A stretch of 64,000 nt of DNA from Hymenobacter sp. BT559 (GCF_017571525.1 NZ_JAGETY010000008.1:124001-188000), one strand, 5' to 3'; shown: positions 26,858 through 35,722, numbered from the stretch's first letter. The notes: generated by a model not told the origin, from the letters alone. Numbers and translations are program-made.

Positions 26858-28747
26858 ATGCGCATTCTGCACGTTCTGTCCGCCAATTTCTTTGCTGGCT
26901 CGGTGGCCTATGCCGTGGCCCTGGCCGAAGCCCACCACCGCGAGGGCCATCAGGTGTGGCTGGCCTCCGATGCGGCAGCGCTGCCCACCGTGGCGGCGCA
27001 GGTGCAGCTGCCTATCAGCCAGCGCAAGTATGGGCAGCGGCTGCGCAACATCCGGGCCTTGCGGGCGCTGGTGCGCCAGCACAGCATTGAGGTGGTGCAT
27101 GCCCACTCGCGGGCCGCTAGCTGGGTCAGCTACTTTGCGCTGCGTGGGCTAGGGGTGCCGCTGGTGAGCACGGTGCACGGCCGCCAGCACCTGCATACCT
27201 CTACTTCACTGTTTGACATTTACGGGCAGAAGGTCATCGCCATTTGCGAAAACCTGGCCGAGCACCTGCGCGAAGAAGTGAAAATGGCGCCGACTAAAAT
27301 CGTCGTCGTGCCCAATGGTGTGGGGTTCCGAGCAGAAAAGGCAGGAAGCAAGAATGAGGAAGTAAAAACGGGCGCTGCTGCCGCGGCTATTTCCGCAGAG
27401 CCCAGTTTTACTGCTCCTCGCCTAGCCTTTATCGGCCGTTTCAACGGGCCCAAGGGCGAGCGGGCCGCGGCGCTGCTGCAACACGTGTTTCCGGCGCTGC
27501 TGCAAGAGTTTACCCAACTGCGGGTAGCGCTTATCGGCGGCGAATTGGAGCAGCTGCCCGAAGCGGGCAAAGCGGCCCTGACGCAGCTGCAAAGCCAGTA
27601 CGGCGAGCGGGTCGAGGTAATTGGCTTCACCGACGATGTAGCGGGCTGGCTGCGCCGCACCGACCTCGTTATCGGGGCCGGGCGCGTGGCTATGGAGGCG
27701 CTAGGGGAGGGCCGCGCCGTGCTGGCCCTGGGCGAGGCGCTCTACGCCGGCCCGGTGTCGCTGGAAAATTACCCCGATGTAGCGGCCTCCAACTTTGGCG
27801 ATATCACGGCCCGCCTGGCTGAAGCCAGGGCCTTCGACCCAGGCCCGGTGCTGGCCGATGCGCGGGCGTTTTTGGCCCGGCCGCACCGCGTGGCGCCGGC
27901 CCTGGCCCAGCAAGTGCGCCACGACTACGACCTGGCCCGCGTGGCCCAGCGGGTGCTGGGCGTGTACGAGTCGGCGCGCATGGCGCTGGCCGCGCCGGGC
28001 TTTATCCCGGTGCTCATGTACCATAAGATTCCGGATGCGCCCCTTGCCACTAGGCACCAGATTTTCGTCACGAAAGAGAATTTCGCCAAGCACTTGGCGT
28101 ACTTTAAAGCACACAGGCTCACGCCCATCACCTTTCAGGACTACCAGGCGTTTGCCAGTGGCCGCCGCCCGCTGCAGGAATTTCCGCGCCGCCCCCTCAT
28201 CCTGACGTTTGACGACGGCTACCTCGACAATTACACCAACCTGCTGCCCCTCATGCAGCAGTACGGCTACCGGGGCGTGCTCTATCTGCTGGGCGATTTT
28301 GACGTGCGCTACAACCAGTGGGACCTCGCCCAAGACCCCACCGAGCCCCGCGCCGACCTCATGAGCGAAGCCCAGAAGCAAGCCTTTGTGGCGGCGGGTT
28401 GGGAAATCGGGGCGCATACGCTTTCGCACCCGCGCCTGGCTAGCCTGCCCGCCACCGAGGCCGCCCACGAACTGGCCCAGAGCAAAGCCGAGCTAGAGCG
28501 GCGGCTGGGTATTGAGGTCATTTCTTTTGCCTACCCCTACGGCGACCTCAGCGCCGAAACCAAGCGCCTGGCGGCCGAGGCGGGCTTTACCTATGCCGTG
28601 GCCACCGATAGCGGCGGCATGCACCTCGAAGACGACCGTATGGAGATTTTTCGCGTCAATATGTTCCCGCACGAGTCAGCGAGCAGCCTGTTCAAGAAAA
28701 CCGCGCCGTGGTACCGTCGCTACTACCGCTGGAAGCGGAAAAAGTAG
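26858..28747 (+). CDS. Glycosyltransferase (GT4-like) fused to polysaccharide deacetylase
   Basis: A 629-aa two-domain protein. Residues 1-390: GT-B fold glycosyltransferase with MRILHVLSANFFAGSVAYAV, VVHAHSRAASWVSYFALRG, VVVPNGV and a family 4-like C-terminal part (VMEAL-type helix MEALGEGRAVLALGEALY). Residues 391-629: NodB-type deacetylase with FIPVLMYHKIPD, metal-binding LTFDDGYLDNY, HTLSHPRLASL and FAYPYGDLS. Separately these families build and N- or O-deacetylate surface polysaccharide; fused, they may do both on one glycan. No signal peptide is seen, so the deacetylase would act in the cytoplasm, unlike most NodB enzymes. The longer frame from 26792 is rejected because it crosses a palindromic repeat and the promoter box. 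Confidence 0.85.
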   Translation: MRILHVLSANFFAGSVAYAVALAEAHHREGHQVWLASDAAALPTVAAQVQLPISQRKYGQRLRNIRALRALVRQHSIEVVHAHSRAASWVSYFALRGLGVPLVSTVHGRQHLHTSTSLFDIYGQKVIAICENLAEHLREEVKMAPTKIVVVPNGVGFRAEKAGSKNEEVKTGAAAAAISAEPSFTAPRLAFIGRFNGPKGERAAALLQHVFPALLQEFTQLRVALIGGELEQLPEAGKAALTQLQSQYGERVEVIGFTDDVAGWLRRTDLVIGAGRVAMEALGEGRAVLALGEALYAGPVSLENYPDVAASNFGDITARLAEARAFDPGPVLADARAFLARPHRVAPALAQQVRHDYDLARVAQRVLGVYESARMALAAPGFIPVLMYHKIPDAPLATRHQIFVTKENFAKHLAYFKAHRLTPITFQDYQAFASGRRPLQEFPRRPLILTFDDGYLDNYTNLLPLMQQYGYRGVLYLLGDFDVRYNQWDLAQDPTEPRADLMSEAQKQAFVAAGWEIGAHTLSHPRLASLPATEAAHELAQSKAELERRLGIEVISFAYPYGDLSAETKRLAAEAGFTYAVATDSGGMHLEDDRMEIFRVNMFPHESASSLFKKTAPWYRRYYRWKRKK

Positions 28748-29020
28748 CTAATGCCGCGCTTGGTAGCGGGCTAGTAGCAGCGCGCCAGCCTCGTCGGTCA
28801 GCCCGCTTATCTCTACTTTTTTAAAGGGGGCCGTGTGGCCGCTCAGCAGCTGCACATCGCGCTTGGGCACGCCAAATAGCTCGGCCAGAAAAGCCAGCAG
28901 TACGGCATTGGCCTGCCCATCGTGGGGCGGCGCGGCCAGGCGCACCAGCCAGCGGCCGTCGGGGCCGGGCAGCAGCTCGGTGCGCCGGGCATTGGGCTTG
29001 GCGTGCAGGTGTAGGGTCAT
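28748..29020 (-). CDS. DUF167 family protein (YggU-like)
   Basis: A 90-aa protein of the small DUF167 family: HLHAKPNARRTELL, WLVRLAAPPHDGQANAVLLA and FLAELFGVPKRDVQLLSGH are the recognisable blocks. The molecular role is unknown. ATG 29020 overlaps the stop of the endonuclease III-like gene by 4 bp (29017-29020), so the two are translationally coupled. Its stop abuts the convergent glycosyltransferase-deacetylase gene with no spacer at all. Confidence 0.88.
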   Translation of the reverse strand: MTLHLHAKPNARRTELLPGPDGRWLVRLAAPPHDGQANAVLLAFLAELFGVPKRDVQLLSGHTAPFKKVEISGLTDEAGALLLARYQARH

Positions 29021-29766
29021 GAGCCAGGGTGCACTGTCGCCTGCCCCACCGGGCACACATCGAGCATCACGCAGCGCTGGCAGGCGGGCCGGTGGTAGTA
29101 GCAGCATTTCTGGCCGTGATACATAAGCGCTTCGTGGTGGTCATACACCTGCTGGGCTGTCCAGTCGGGCGGCAGCAGCGCGGCTAGCAGGGCATGGGCC
29201 GGCCCTTCGCCCACCTTGGGCCCGATGAGGCCTAGCCGCTGCGCCACGCGGTGATGGTGACTGTCGACGGGCATGGCCGGCAGGCGCAGCTTGCTGAACA
29301 GCAGCGTGGCTGCGCTGGTCTTGGGCCCTACGCCGCTAATGCTTTCGAGCCAGGCCCTAGCCTCGGCAATGGGCCGCTCGGCCAGGAAATCGAGCGAGCA
29401 GGGCGGCAGGTTTTCGTCGCCGCAGCGGCGGCTTATTTCGCGCAGCACCTCCTGAATGCGGGGTGCCTTTTGCTCGGGCCAAGTGCAGGCGCTTAAGGCA
29501 CGCTGCACGTCGATGGTGGGCGCGTCGCGCACGTCCTCCCAGGTCGGAAAAGTAGCCCGCAGCTGCTGAAAGGCGCGGTGCGAGTCGGCATTCTTGGTGC
29601 GGTGCGAGAGCAGCGCACTAATGAGCTCGCTCAGCGGGTCTTTGTCGCTAAAAAAAAGAAATGGCGCCCCATACTCGGCGCACAGCCGCTGGTGGGCTAG
29701 CAGTGCCAGCGCCTGGCGGGCCACAAAGTCGGGAGCATCGGCGGGCGCCGGGCGGGAGGAAGGCAT
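29017..29766 (-). CDS. Endonuclease III-like HhH-GPD DNA glycosylase
   Basis: A 249-aa protein of the Nth/MutY superfamily. Motifs: LISALLSHRTKNADSHRAF (Nth helix), helix-hairpin-helix ESISGVGPKTSAATLLF with the catalytic Lys position, VDSHHHRVAQRLGL with the conserved Asp, and a C-terminal four-Cys cluster CYYHRPACQRCVMLDVC with Nth spacing (C-x6-C-x2-C-x5-C) for a 4Fe-4S cluster. Family role: removal of oxidised pyrimidines plus AP lyase. It differs from standard Nth around the hairpin, so substrate range may differ. It overlaps the DUF167 gene by 4 bp. Confidence 0.85.
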   Translation of the reverse strand: MPSSRPAPADAPDFVARQALALLAHQRLCAEYGAPFLFFSDKDPLSELISALLSHRTKNADSHRAFQQLRATFPTWEDVRDAPTIDVQRALSACTWPEQKAPRIQEVLREISRRCGDENLPPCSLDFLAERPIAEARAWLESISGVGPKTSAATLLFSKLRLPAMPVDSHHHRVAQRLGLIGPKVGEGPAHALLAALLPPDWTAQQVYDHHEALMYHGQKCCYYHRPACQRCVMLDVCPVGQATVHPGS

Positions 29767-29807
29767 GCGCTAGGGTACTGCAAACCGGCCGCTGAGGTTC
29801 AGTAAAA

Positions 29808-29850
29808 GGCAAAGGGGAGAATCACCCTCGCGGCGATTCTCCCCTTTGCC
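29808..29850. terminator. Hairpin terminator between minus-strand genes
   Basis: 16-bp perfect stem, 29808-29823 with 29835-29850, GC-rich inner part. It lies downstream of the minus-strand gene ending at 29875 and upstream of the endonuclease III-like gene. Confidence 0.65.
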
Positions 29851-29874
29851 AAGCGTGATGCGTTCTGTTGCCGC

Positions 29875-30867
29875 TTAGCGCAGCCCACCGCTGTTATACA
29901 GGGCAATGGCCTGGCGTTGCGCCGAAGCCTGCTTGCTTTGCAATATCAGCGGCACGATGAGCACCGGAATGGCCGCGTAGGTAATGGGCGAAATGCCAGT
30001 GCTATTAGCCTGAAATGATTGCAGCAGGCCATAGGCCAGCAGGCCGGCCCCGGCCACGTAGGCAATGGTAGAAGAGGTCTGGTAGCGCCGGGCCTGGGCT
30101 AGCAGCTCCTGGACGCCGGCATTGTCGGCGGTGGCCAGGGCCAGGTTGCGGGCGTTCAGGTTCTGAATCGGGCCGTTGTCTTTCGAGAAATACTCGGTCT
30201 TGGTGGTGCGGTAGCCGCCGTAGGGGTAGCCCCCAAAGCCCCCATAGCCGAAGCCGCCGTAGCCAAAGCCGGGCATGCCGTAGCCGCCCGGCGAGTAGCT
30301 CGTATTGTAAGTGGCGTAGAGGCTAATGCGGCCGGTTTTTTCGCGGCGCAGGGTAGCCTCGCGCGACGAGCGTGGCAAGGTGGTGCGCACGTAGTGGCCG
30401 GTTTCGTTTTCGTAGAAACCCACCTCGCTCAGCTCCACGCGGCGCTGGCCATCAAGCAGCAGAAAGTTGCGCCCAAACAGCGGCTGCTTCACTTCCACAT
30501 CGTAGGCATTGTACACCGCGCCGTTCTTGAGCCCCACCTGGTAGCGGGCGGGCTGCGTCGAGCCACCCATGATGTAGGGCCGGTTGAAGGGGCTGGAGCC
30601 GGCTTGTGCGGGCTGCGCCGCCGGGGCAGGGCTAGCAGCCGGGCTGGTAGCCACCGGGGCCGGGCGGGTCGAGTCGGCCGCCAGGGTGGGGGTGGGGCTA
30701 TCGGCGGGCACGGCGTCGAGCTGCCGGGGGGGCGGGGCTGCCTGGCGCGGGGCCGGGGCGGGCACTACGGGGGCGCCGCCCAGCTGGCGAGGAGCATCTT
30801 GCGCCGAGGCCGGCACCCAGGCGGCGCTCAGCCCCAGGCCCAGCACCGCAACGAACGGAAGTTTCAT
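29875..30867 (-). CDS. Secreted Pro/Ala- and Gly/Tyr-rich protein, function unknown
   Basis: A 330-aa protein with signal peptide (VLGLGLSAAWVPASAQ). Residues 25-95 are Pro/Ala-rich and disordered; residues 100-185 form a beta-rich domain (YQVGLKNGAVYNAYDVEVKQ, FGRNFLLLDGQRRVELSEV); residues 192-220 are a Gly/Tyr/Phe repeat (GYGGFGYGGFGGYPYGGY); two hydrophobic helices lie near the C-terminus (AYVAGAGLLAYGLLQSF, YAAIPVLIVPLILQS). It looks like a membrane-associated envelope protein. No family was recognised. A terminator follows at 29808. Confidence 0.7.
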   Translation of the reverse strand: MKLPFVAVLGLGLSAAWVPASAQDAPRQLGGAPVVPAPAPRQAAPPPRQLDAVPADSPTPTLAADSTRPAPVATSPAASPAPAAQPAQAGSSPFNRPYIMGGSTQPARYQVGLKNGAVYNAYDVEVKQPLFGRNFLLLDGQRRVELSEVGFYENETGHYVRTTLPRSSREATLRREKTGRISLYATYNTSYSPGGYGMPGFGYGGFGYGGFGGYPYGGYRTTKTEYFSKDNGPIQNLNARNLALATADNAGVQELLAQARRYQTSSTIAYVAGAGLLAYGLLQSFQANSTGISPITYAAIPVLIVPLILQSKQASAQRQAIALYNSGGLR

Positions 30868-31224
30868 GCAGGCAAATAAAAGCGATGCCGGCCAACTGCG
30901 GCCAGTGGCCTGCTAACGCCGCCGCCCTCCCCAAAAGTGCCCCGCTGAAAGGATGCCCGCAAATGCACAATCAGTCTGTATGTTGATAAATACAAGCCGC
31001 TTATTGTTAGTAATTTAATCGAAAAATTTATTTTGACTTAGCACTGAGATTAAATGCTGACTAGCCACAACAGGTTAAAAACTCCGGCGTCTTATCATGC
31101 TTATTCAGCCAATTGGTGTGGCCACCGCTAGGGCTCGTAATAGAAGGATAGCCTGCTAAAAGCTGCCTGATGCAAACACCTGGGTTGGGGCTGCTGGCGG
31201 CGGCCCTGCGCGTACCTTCGTGGC
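30868..31224. other. 357-bp divergent spacer with AT-rich core
   Basis: The stretch at about 30960-31080 is AT-rich against GC-rich flanks. It separates two divergent genes and should hold both promoters; the one for trmH is at 31213. No ORF, repeat or structured RNA was recognised in the rest. Confidence 0.5.
31213..31220 (+). promoter_or_regulatory. -7-like box TACCTTCG, 4 nt before a start codon
   Basis: One mismatch to TAnnTTTG; ATG 31225 follows directly, again predicting an almost leaderless mRNA. Confidence 0.4.
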
Positions 31225-32058
31225 ATGTACGCCGCTCGCCCAGCCCAGCCCGACCGCATTACCAGCCTGCACAACCCGCGCATCAAAGAGGTGCTGCGCT
31301 TGCAGGAAAAGTCGGCCGAGCGCCGCCGCCAGGGCCTTACCCTCGTGGAGGGCTACCGCGAGCTTACCAATGCCCGGCAGGCCGGCTGGGCCGTGGCCAC
31401 TCTCTTCGTGTGCGAAGAGTTGGCCGGCGCAGCCATCACCCAGGAGCTCGCCGAACCTGCCCGCCTCGTGCCGCGCCCCTACGAGTACCTGCCCGTGAGC
31501 ACCGCCGTGTTTGCCAAGCTGGCCGTGCGCGAACGCTCCGATGGCGTGCTGGCCGTGCTGCACACCCCGCGCCGCACCCTGGCCGACCTGGTGCTGCCTG
31601 CCAACCCGCTCATTATCGTGCTCGAAGCCGTAGAAAAGCCCGGCAACCTCGGCGCCATTCTGCGCACTGCCGACGCTGCGCCCGCCCACGCTGTTCTGGT
31701 AGGCGACCCGCGCACCGACCTGTATAATCCCAACGTCATTCGGGCCAGCCTCGGCGGCATTTTCACCGTGCCTACCGTGGCCGCACCCATGCCCGAGGTG
31801 CTAGCCTTCTTGCAGGAGAAAGGAATTCGCACCTTCGCCGCCGCCCTGGCCGACGAGGCCAAACCCTACACCGCCAGTCGCTTTGACGGCCCCACGGCCC
31901 TAGTGCTCGGCACCGAGGCCGACGGCCTCACGCCCGCCACCCGCCAGGCCTGCGACGAAACCGTTATCATTCCTATGCGCGGCGTGCTCGACTCGCTTAA
32001 CGTGAGCGTAGCCGCCGCCGTGCTCACCTTCGAGGCCGTGCGCCAGCGCCAGGGCTAG
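31225..32058 (+). CDS. TrmH/SpoU family RNA 2'-O-methyltransferase
   Basis: A 277-aa protein with an N-terminal substrate-binding domain (SLHNPRIKEVLRLQEKSAER, GLTLVEGYRELTNA) and a C-terminal SPOUT knot. Motif 1 EKPGNLGAILRTADAA, motif 2 LVLGTEADGLT and motif 3 IPMRGVLDSLNVSVAAAV are complete. The family methylates ribose 2'-OH in rRNA or tRNA; which one cannot be told from the sequence. Its stop overlaps the stop of the convergent gene at 32055 by 4 bp. Confidence 0.9.
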   Translation: MYAARPAQPDRITSLHNPRIKEVLRLQEKSAERRRQGLTLVEGYRELTNARQAGWAVATLFVCEELAGAAITQELAEPARLVPRPYEYLPVSTAVFAKLAVRERSDGVLAVLHTPRRTLADLVLPANPLIIVLEAVEKPGNLGAILRTADAAPAHAVLVGDPRTDLYNPNVIRASLGGIFTVPTVAAPMPEVLAFLQEKGIRTFAAALADEAKPYTASRFDGPTALVLGTEADGLTPATRQACDETVIIPMRGVLDSLNVSVAAAVLTFEAVRQRQG

Positions 32059-32570
32059 TACACTACTAAGCCAAAGCCTAGCTGCTTGGCCAGGCTCCGC
32101 AGCCCTTCTACCTCTGCTTCGGCTACCACGCTCAGCGCATGGGCATCGCTATCCAGCGGCAATAGCACCAGGGCCAGCCCTAGCGGTTCTAGTAGCTCTT
32201 GCAGCGCGTCGAGGGCTTCGGGGCCAGTGGCGGCGCGCCGTGCCAGGGGCGGCGCGGGCAGCCGCTCGGGGCGCTCTTGTTGGGCTAGGGTTTCATTGAG
32301 GCCTTCTACCAAGTCGGCCACCGGGTCGGTCCAGTCGGCTTCCCATAGCAATTCTTCCCACAGCAGGCCATCGAGCAGCGCTACATCGCGTAGCTCCTGC
32401 GCCGCTAGTGTCGTTTCGATACCGCGCTCGGCTAGCTCCTCGGCGTATTCGGTTTGGTAGGCAGCCGGGTCGCTGAGCACCAGCGCCAGCCGCTCGGTGA
32501 GGCGCTGGCTAGCCTCCTCATTGGCCAGGGTAAAAAGCTGAATAAATCGGGTCAGATTTTCTTGATTCAT
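32055..32570 (-). CDS. Acidic hypothetical protein
   Basis: A 171-aa soluble, strongly acidic, Leu/Glu/Ala-rich, mostly helical protein; no signal peptide or membrane helix. Notable segments are WEELLWEADWTDPVADLVEG and the C-terminal LEPLGLALVLLPLDSDAHAL, which looks like an alpha/beta fold. I do not recognise a named domain with confidence. The start is MNQENLTRFIQLF (ATG 32570); the longer frame to 32621 runs into the upstream terminator hairpin. It overlaps the 3' end of the convergent trmH-like gene by 4 bp. Confidence 0.65.
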   Translation of the reverse strand: MNQENLTRFIQLFTLANEEASQRLTERLALVLSDPAAYQTEYAEELAERGIETTLAAQELRDVALLDGLLWEELLWEADWTDPVADLVEGLNETLAQQERPERLPAPPLARRAATGPEALDALQELLEPLGLALVLLPLDSDAHALSVVAEAEVEGLRSLAKQLGFGLVVY

Positions 32571-32605
32571 AAATAAAAGCTGAGCAAGATTCAAATAAAA
32601 AAAGA

Positions 32606-32635
32606 AAAAGGGCGCGACCAACGCCGCGCCCTTTT
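32606..32635 (-). terminator. typA terminator
   Basis: 11-bp stem (32606-32616 with 32625-32635), AAAA flanks giving a T-run on the minus strand; 45 bp past the typA stop. Confidence 0.75.
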
Positions 32636-32679
32636 CTAAAAACGTACGGTCGCAACTGCGAAATCCGTAAAGCCGTGGT

Positions 32680-34491
32680 TTATTCGGCCGTCTTGGCGTA
32701 ACGCAGGCGCTCGTTCTCGTCGAGCAGAATCTTGCGCATGCGCACCGACTTCGGCGTTACTTCCAAGTACTCATCCTTCTGAATGTATTCCATGGCTTCT
32801 TCGAGCGAGAACTGACGCTTGGGAACAATTTTGGCGTTCTCATCCGAGCCCGAGGCGCGCATGTTGGTCAGCTTCTTGCCCTTCTGAATGTTGATGGTCA
32901 AGTCGTTGGGGCGGGTGTGCTCGCCGATAACCTGGCCAGCGTACACTTCCTCGCCCGGGTCCACGAAGAACGAGCCGCGGTCCTGCATCTTGTCGATGGT
33001 GTAGGCGGTGCCGGGGCCGGTCTCAAGCGAAATCAGCGAACCAGCGATACGGCCAGGAATCGGGCCTTTGTGGGGCTCGTAGGCAGCAAAGCGGTGGTTC
33101 ATGATGGCCTCGCCAGCAGTGGCAGTCAACACGTTGTTACGCAGGCCGATAAGGCCGCGGCTCGGGATGCTGAACTCCAGGTGCTGTAGGTCGCCCTTCG
33201 GCTCCATGATGGTCATTTCGCCTTTGCGCATGCTCACCAGCTCGATAACCTTGCCAGCGGTTTCCTCTGGCACGTCTACTACGAGCAATTCTACCGGCTC
33301 CAGGCGGTTGCCGTTGTCATCCTCCTTGAACAGCACTTGGGGCTGGCCCACTTGCAGCTCGTAGCCCTCGCGGCGCATCGTTTCAATGAGCACCGACAAG
33401 TGCAGAATGCCGCGGCCAAACACCAGGAAAGTGTCTTCCTTATCGGTGGTCTGGACGCGCAGGGCCAGGTTTTTCTCGGTTTCCTTGAAAAGACGGTCAC
33501 GCAAGTGGCGCGAAGTCACAAACTTACCTTCCTTACCGAAGAACGGCGAGTTGTTGATGGTGAACAGCATGTTCATCGTCGGCTCGTCGATGCTGATGCG
33601 GGGCAGTGCCTCGGGGTTCTCGGCGTCGGCTAGGGTATCGCCAATGTCGAAGCCTTCGATGCCCGACACAGCGCAGATTTCGCCGCTGCTCACTTCCTCC
33701 ACCTTGTTGCGGCCGAGGCCTTCAAACACGTGCAGCTCGCGGATTTTCACTTTTTTGATGCTACCATCAGCCTTCATCAGGCTCATGTTGGCGCCCTCTT
33801 TCAGAGTGCCGCGGTGCACGCGACCGATGGCGATGCGGCCCACGAACGACGAGTAGTCGAGCGAAGTCACCTGCATCTGCGGGGTGCCTTCCAGCACCGG
33901 CGCGGGCGGAATCGAGGCCACCACCGCGTCGAGCAGCGGAATGATGTTGTCGGTCTTCACTTTCCAGTCGGTGCTCATCCAGCCCTGCTTGCTCGAACCG
34001 TACAAGGTCACGAAATCAAGCTGGTCTTCCGTAGCGCCGAGGTTGAACATGAGGTCGAAAACCTGCTCGTGCACCTCGTCGGGGCGGCAGTTTTCCTTGT
34101 CCACCTTGTTCACTACCACGATGGGTTTCAGGCCCAGGCCCAGGGCCTTGCCGAGCACGAAGCGGGTCTGCGGCATGGCACCCTCGAAGGCGTCCACGAG
34201 TAGCAACACGCCGTCGGCCATCTTCAGCACGCGCTCTACCTCACCGCCGAAGTCGGCGTGACCAGGGGTGTCGATGATGTTGATTTTCACGCCGTTGTAG
34301 CGCACCGACACGTTCTTCGACACGATGGTAATGCCGCGCTCGCGCTCCAGGGGGTTATCGTCGAGGATGAGGTCGTCGAAGTGCTGGTGGGCGTCGAAAA
34401 TCTTGGAGGCGTGGATAATCTTATCCACCAAAGTCGTCTTGCCGTGGTCAACGTGGGCAATGATGGCGATATTCCGAATGTTCTGGGTCAT
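32680..34491 (-). CDS. typA: Translational GTPase TypA/BipA
   Basis: A 603-aa GTPase, normal length for TypA. G motifs are AHVDHGKTTLVDKI (G1), RERGITIVSKN (G2), DTPGHADFGGEVERV (G3) and VVNKVDKENCR (G4). EF-G-like domains III and V and the BipA-specific C-terminal domain follow (LISLETGPGTAYTIDKMQDR, RMRKILLDENER). It binds ribosomes and supports 50S assembly and stress adaptation. The frame opens at 34587 but MTQNIRNIAIIAHVD (ATG 34491) is the family start and lies just after a perfect -7 box. A terminator follows. Confidence 0.97.
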   Translation of the reverse strand: MTQNIRNIAIIAHVDHGKTTLVDKIIHASKIFDAHQHFDDLILDDNPLERERGITIVSKNVSVRYNGVKINIIDTPGHADFGGEVERVLKMADGVLLLVDAFEGAMPQTRFVLGKALGLGLKPIVVVNKVDKENCRPDEVHEQVFDLMFNLGATEDQLDFVTLYGSSKQGWMSTDWKVKTDNIIPLLDAVVASIPPAPVLEGTPQMQVTSLDYSSFVGRIAIGRVHRGTLKEGANMSLMKADGSIKKVKIRELHVFEGLGRNKVEEVSSGEICAVSGIEGFDIGDTLADAENPEALPRISIDEPTMNMLFTINNSPFFGKEGKFVTSRHLRDRLFKETEKNLALRVQTTDKEDTFLVFGRGILHLSVLIETMRREGYELQVGQPQVLFKEDDNGNRLEPVELLVVDVPEETAGKVIELVSMRKGEMTIMEPKGDLQHLEFSIPSRGLIGLRNNVLTATAGEAIMNHRFAAYEPHKGPIPGRIAGSLISLETGPGTAYTIDKMQDRGSFFVDPGEEVYAGQVIGEHTRPNDLTINIQKGKKLTNMRASGSDENAKIVPKRQFSLEEAMEYIQKDEYLEVTPKSVRMRKILLDENERLRYAKTAE

Positions 34492-34510
34492 ACGTATGTT
34501 TTTGCGGCCG

Positions 34511-34518
34511 CAAAGGTA
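34511..34518 (-). promoter_or_regulatory. -7 box TACCTTTG for typA
   Basis: Perfect consensus on the minus strand, 19 nt before the typA ATG; it rules out the longer in-frame start at 34587. Confidence 0.55.
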
Positions 34519-34711
34519 CGGATTTTCAGGCAGAAAACCGAGTTGCCTTTTTATGATGCGCAAACGCAACGCTAGCTCACCCCTCAAACGTTCCGGCTGA
34601 AACCGAGAGTTTTAACGGCTGGCGCCCCGGCTAGCCCCTTCCGCAGTGCATCCGAACGACCTGGCTTTTACGTTTGTTAAGCCAGTAACCTACCCCCGAA
34701 TTTCTTTCGCC

Positions 34712-35293
34712 ATGCGTCTTTCCCTGCTTCCGCTTTTGCTGAGCGTGGTTGCTTTCTCGCCCGCCTGCTCGCAAAGCCACGCCGACCAATCAAAGCCGGC
34801 CAAACCAATAGCTGGCGTGGTGCCCGCGGGTCCGCACGGGGCTAGCGTCACCACGGCCAAGTATCCGCAGCCCCAGCCCGTAACGGGCAAGCCCGGCGAG
34901 TTTCCGGTGCAGCATACCGATGCTGAGTGGAAAAAGCTGCTCACCCCTGACCAGTACTATATCTTACGTGAGGAGGGCACCGAGCGGCCCTTCACCGGCA
35001 AGTACCACGACAACCACGCGGCCGGTACTTACTACTGCGCTGCCGACCACAACCTGCTGTTTTCCAGCGATACTAAGTTTGAGTCGGGCACCGGCTGGCC
35101 GAGCTTTTATGCCCCGGCCACGGTGGCCAGCGTCAAAGTGAAGTCGGACGAAAGCTTCGGCATGAGCCGCGATGAGATAGTGTGCGCCAAGTGCGGTGGC
35201 CACCTCGGCCACGTTTTCGACGACGGCCCCAAGCCCACCGGCCAGCGCTACTGCATGGACGGCAACGCGCTGCTCTTTGAGCCAAAGAAATAG
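34712..35293 (+). CDS. msrB: Peptide-methionine (R)-S-oxide reductase MsrB, lipoprotein form
   Basis: A 193-aa lipoprotein (signal ending VVAFSPAC, Cys about residue 20) with a C-terminal MsrB domain. It reduces methionine-R-sulfoxide in oxidised envelope proteins. Motifs: FPVQHTDAEWKKLLTPDQYY, FESGTGWPSFYAP, and the resolving/catalytic region RYCMDGNALLF with catalytic Cys. Of the two zinc CxxC pairs the second is intact (CAKCGGHLGHVFDDGP), while the first reads CAAD, so one of four ligands is Asp instead of Cys. The frame extends to 34646, but the ATG at 34712 starts the signal peptide. Confidence 0.92.
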   Translation: MRLSLLPLLLSVVAFSPACSQSHADQSKPAKPIAGVVPAGPHGASVTTAKYPQPQPVTGKPGEFPVQHTDAEWKKLLTPDQYYILREEGTERPFTGKYHDNHAAGTYYCAADHNLLFSSDTKFESGTGWPSFYAPATVASVKVKSDESFGMSRDEIVCAKCGGHLGHVFDDGPKPTGQRYCMDGNALLFEPKK

Positions 35294-35327
35294 CAGCCAA
35301 CTACCGCCCCCGCAATTCGTTAGAAGA

Positions 35328-35355
35328 AGGCGGCCCGCTCCGGGCTGCCTTTTTT
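35328..35355 (+). terminator. msrB terminator
   Basis: Stem AGGCGGCCCG / CGGGCTGCCT (9 of 10 pairs) followed by six T; just before the next gene. Confidence 0.7.
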
Positions 35356-35365
35356 AATGTGATTC

Positions 35366-35722
35366 ATGCCTTTTCGATTTCTTATTCGCGCCGCTAGCCT
35401 CGCCCTGCCGCTAGCCTTGGCGGCCTGCTCGGCCTCCGAGCGCACCGCCGAAACTTCGGCTCCGCGCGCCGTACCCACCGAGGTTACAACCGATGCTGAC
35501 CGCCGCGCCATCTACAACGCTAATACCACGCGCGGCACCGCGCCCGCCGCGGCTGTGCCTGATGCCACCCCCAATACCCTCCGCCTCGGCGAGCAGGCTT
35601 CCGATATCAACCGCCTCAAGCGCCCCGAATCGCTCAATACCAACGACCCTAATACGACGACCAACGAAACCCGCTTGCAGCGCCTCGACCAAGGCATTCC
35701 GGATACGCTGCGTCGCCCTTAG
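35366..35722 (+). CDS. Small lipoprotein, disordered
   Basis: A 118-aa protein with signal and lipobox ALPLALAACSAS (Cys 21). The mature part is rich in Thr, Asn, Asp, Pro and Ala and appears disordered, with DTLRRP at the end; no domain recognised. It is probably a small periplasmic or outer-membrane lipoprotein specific to this lineage. Its stop codon touches a very long bidirectional terminator palindrome. Confidence 0.65.
   Translation: MPFRFLIRAASLALPLALAACSASERTAETSAPRAVPTEVTTDADRRAIYNANTTRGTAPAAAVPDATPNTLRLGEQASDINRLKRPESLNTNDPNTTTNETRLQRLDQGIPDTLRRP

Noticed and set aside
27701..28468. 255-codon minus ORF inside the glycosyltransferase-deacetylase gene
   Set aside because: Antisense shadow over conserved NodB motifs.
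30245..30300. GC-rich tandem repeat in DNA
   Set aside because: It encodes the Gly/Tyr/Phe run of the secreted protein at 29875-30867 and needs no other explanation.
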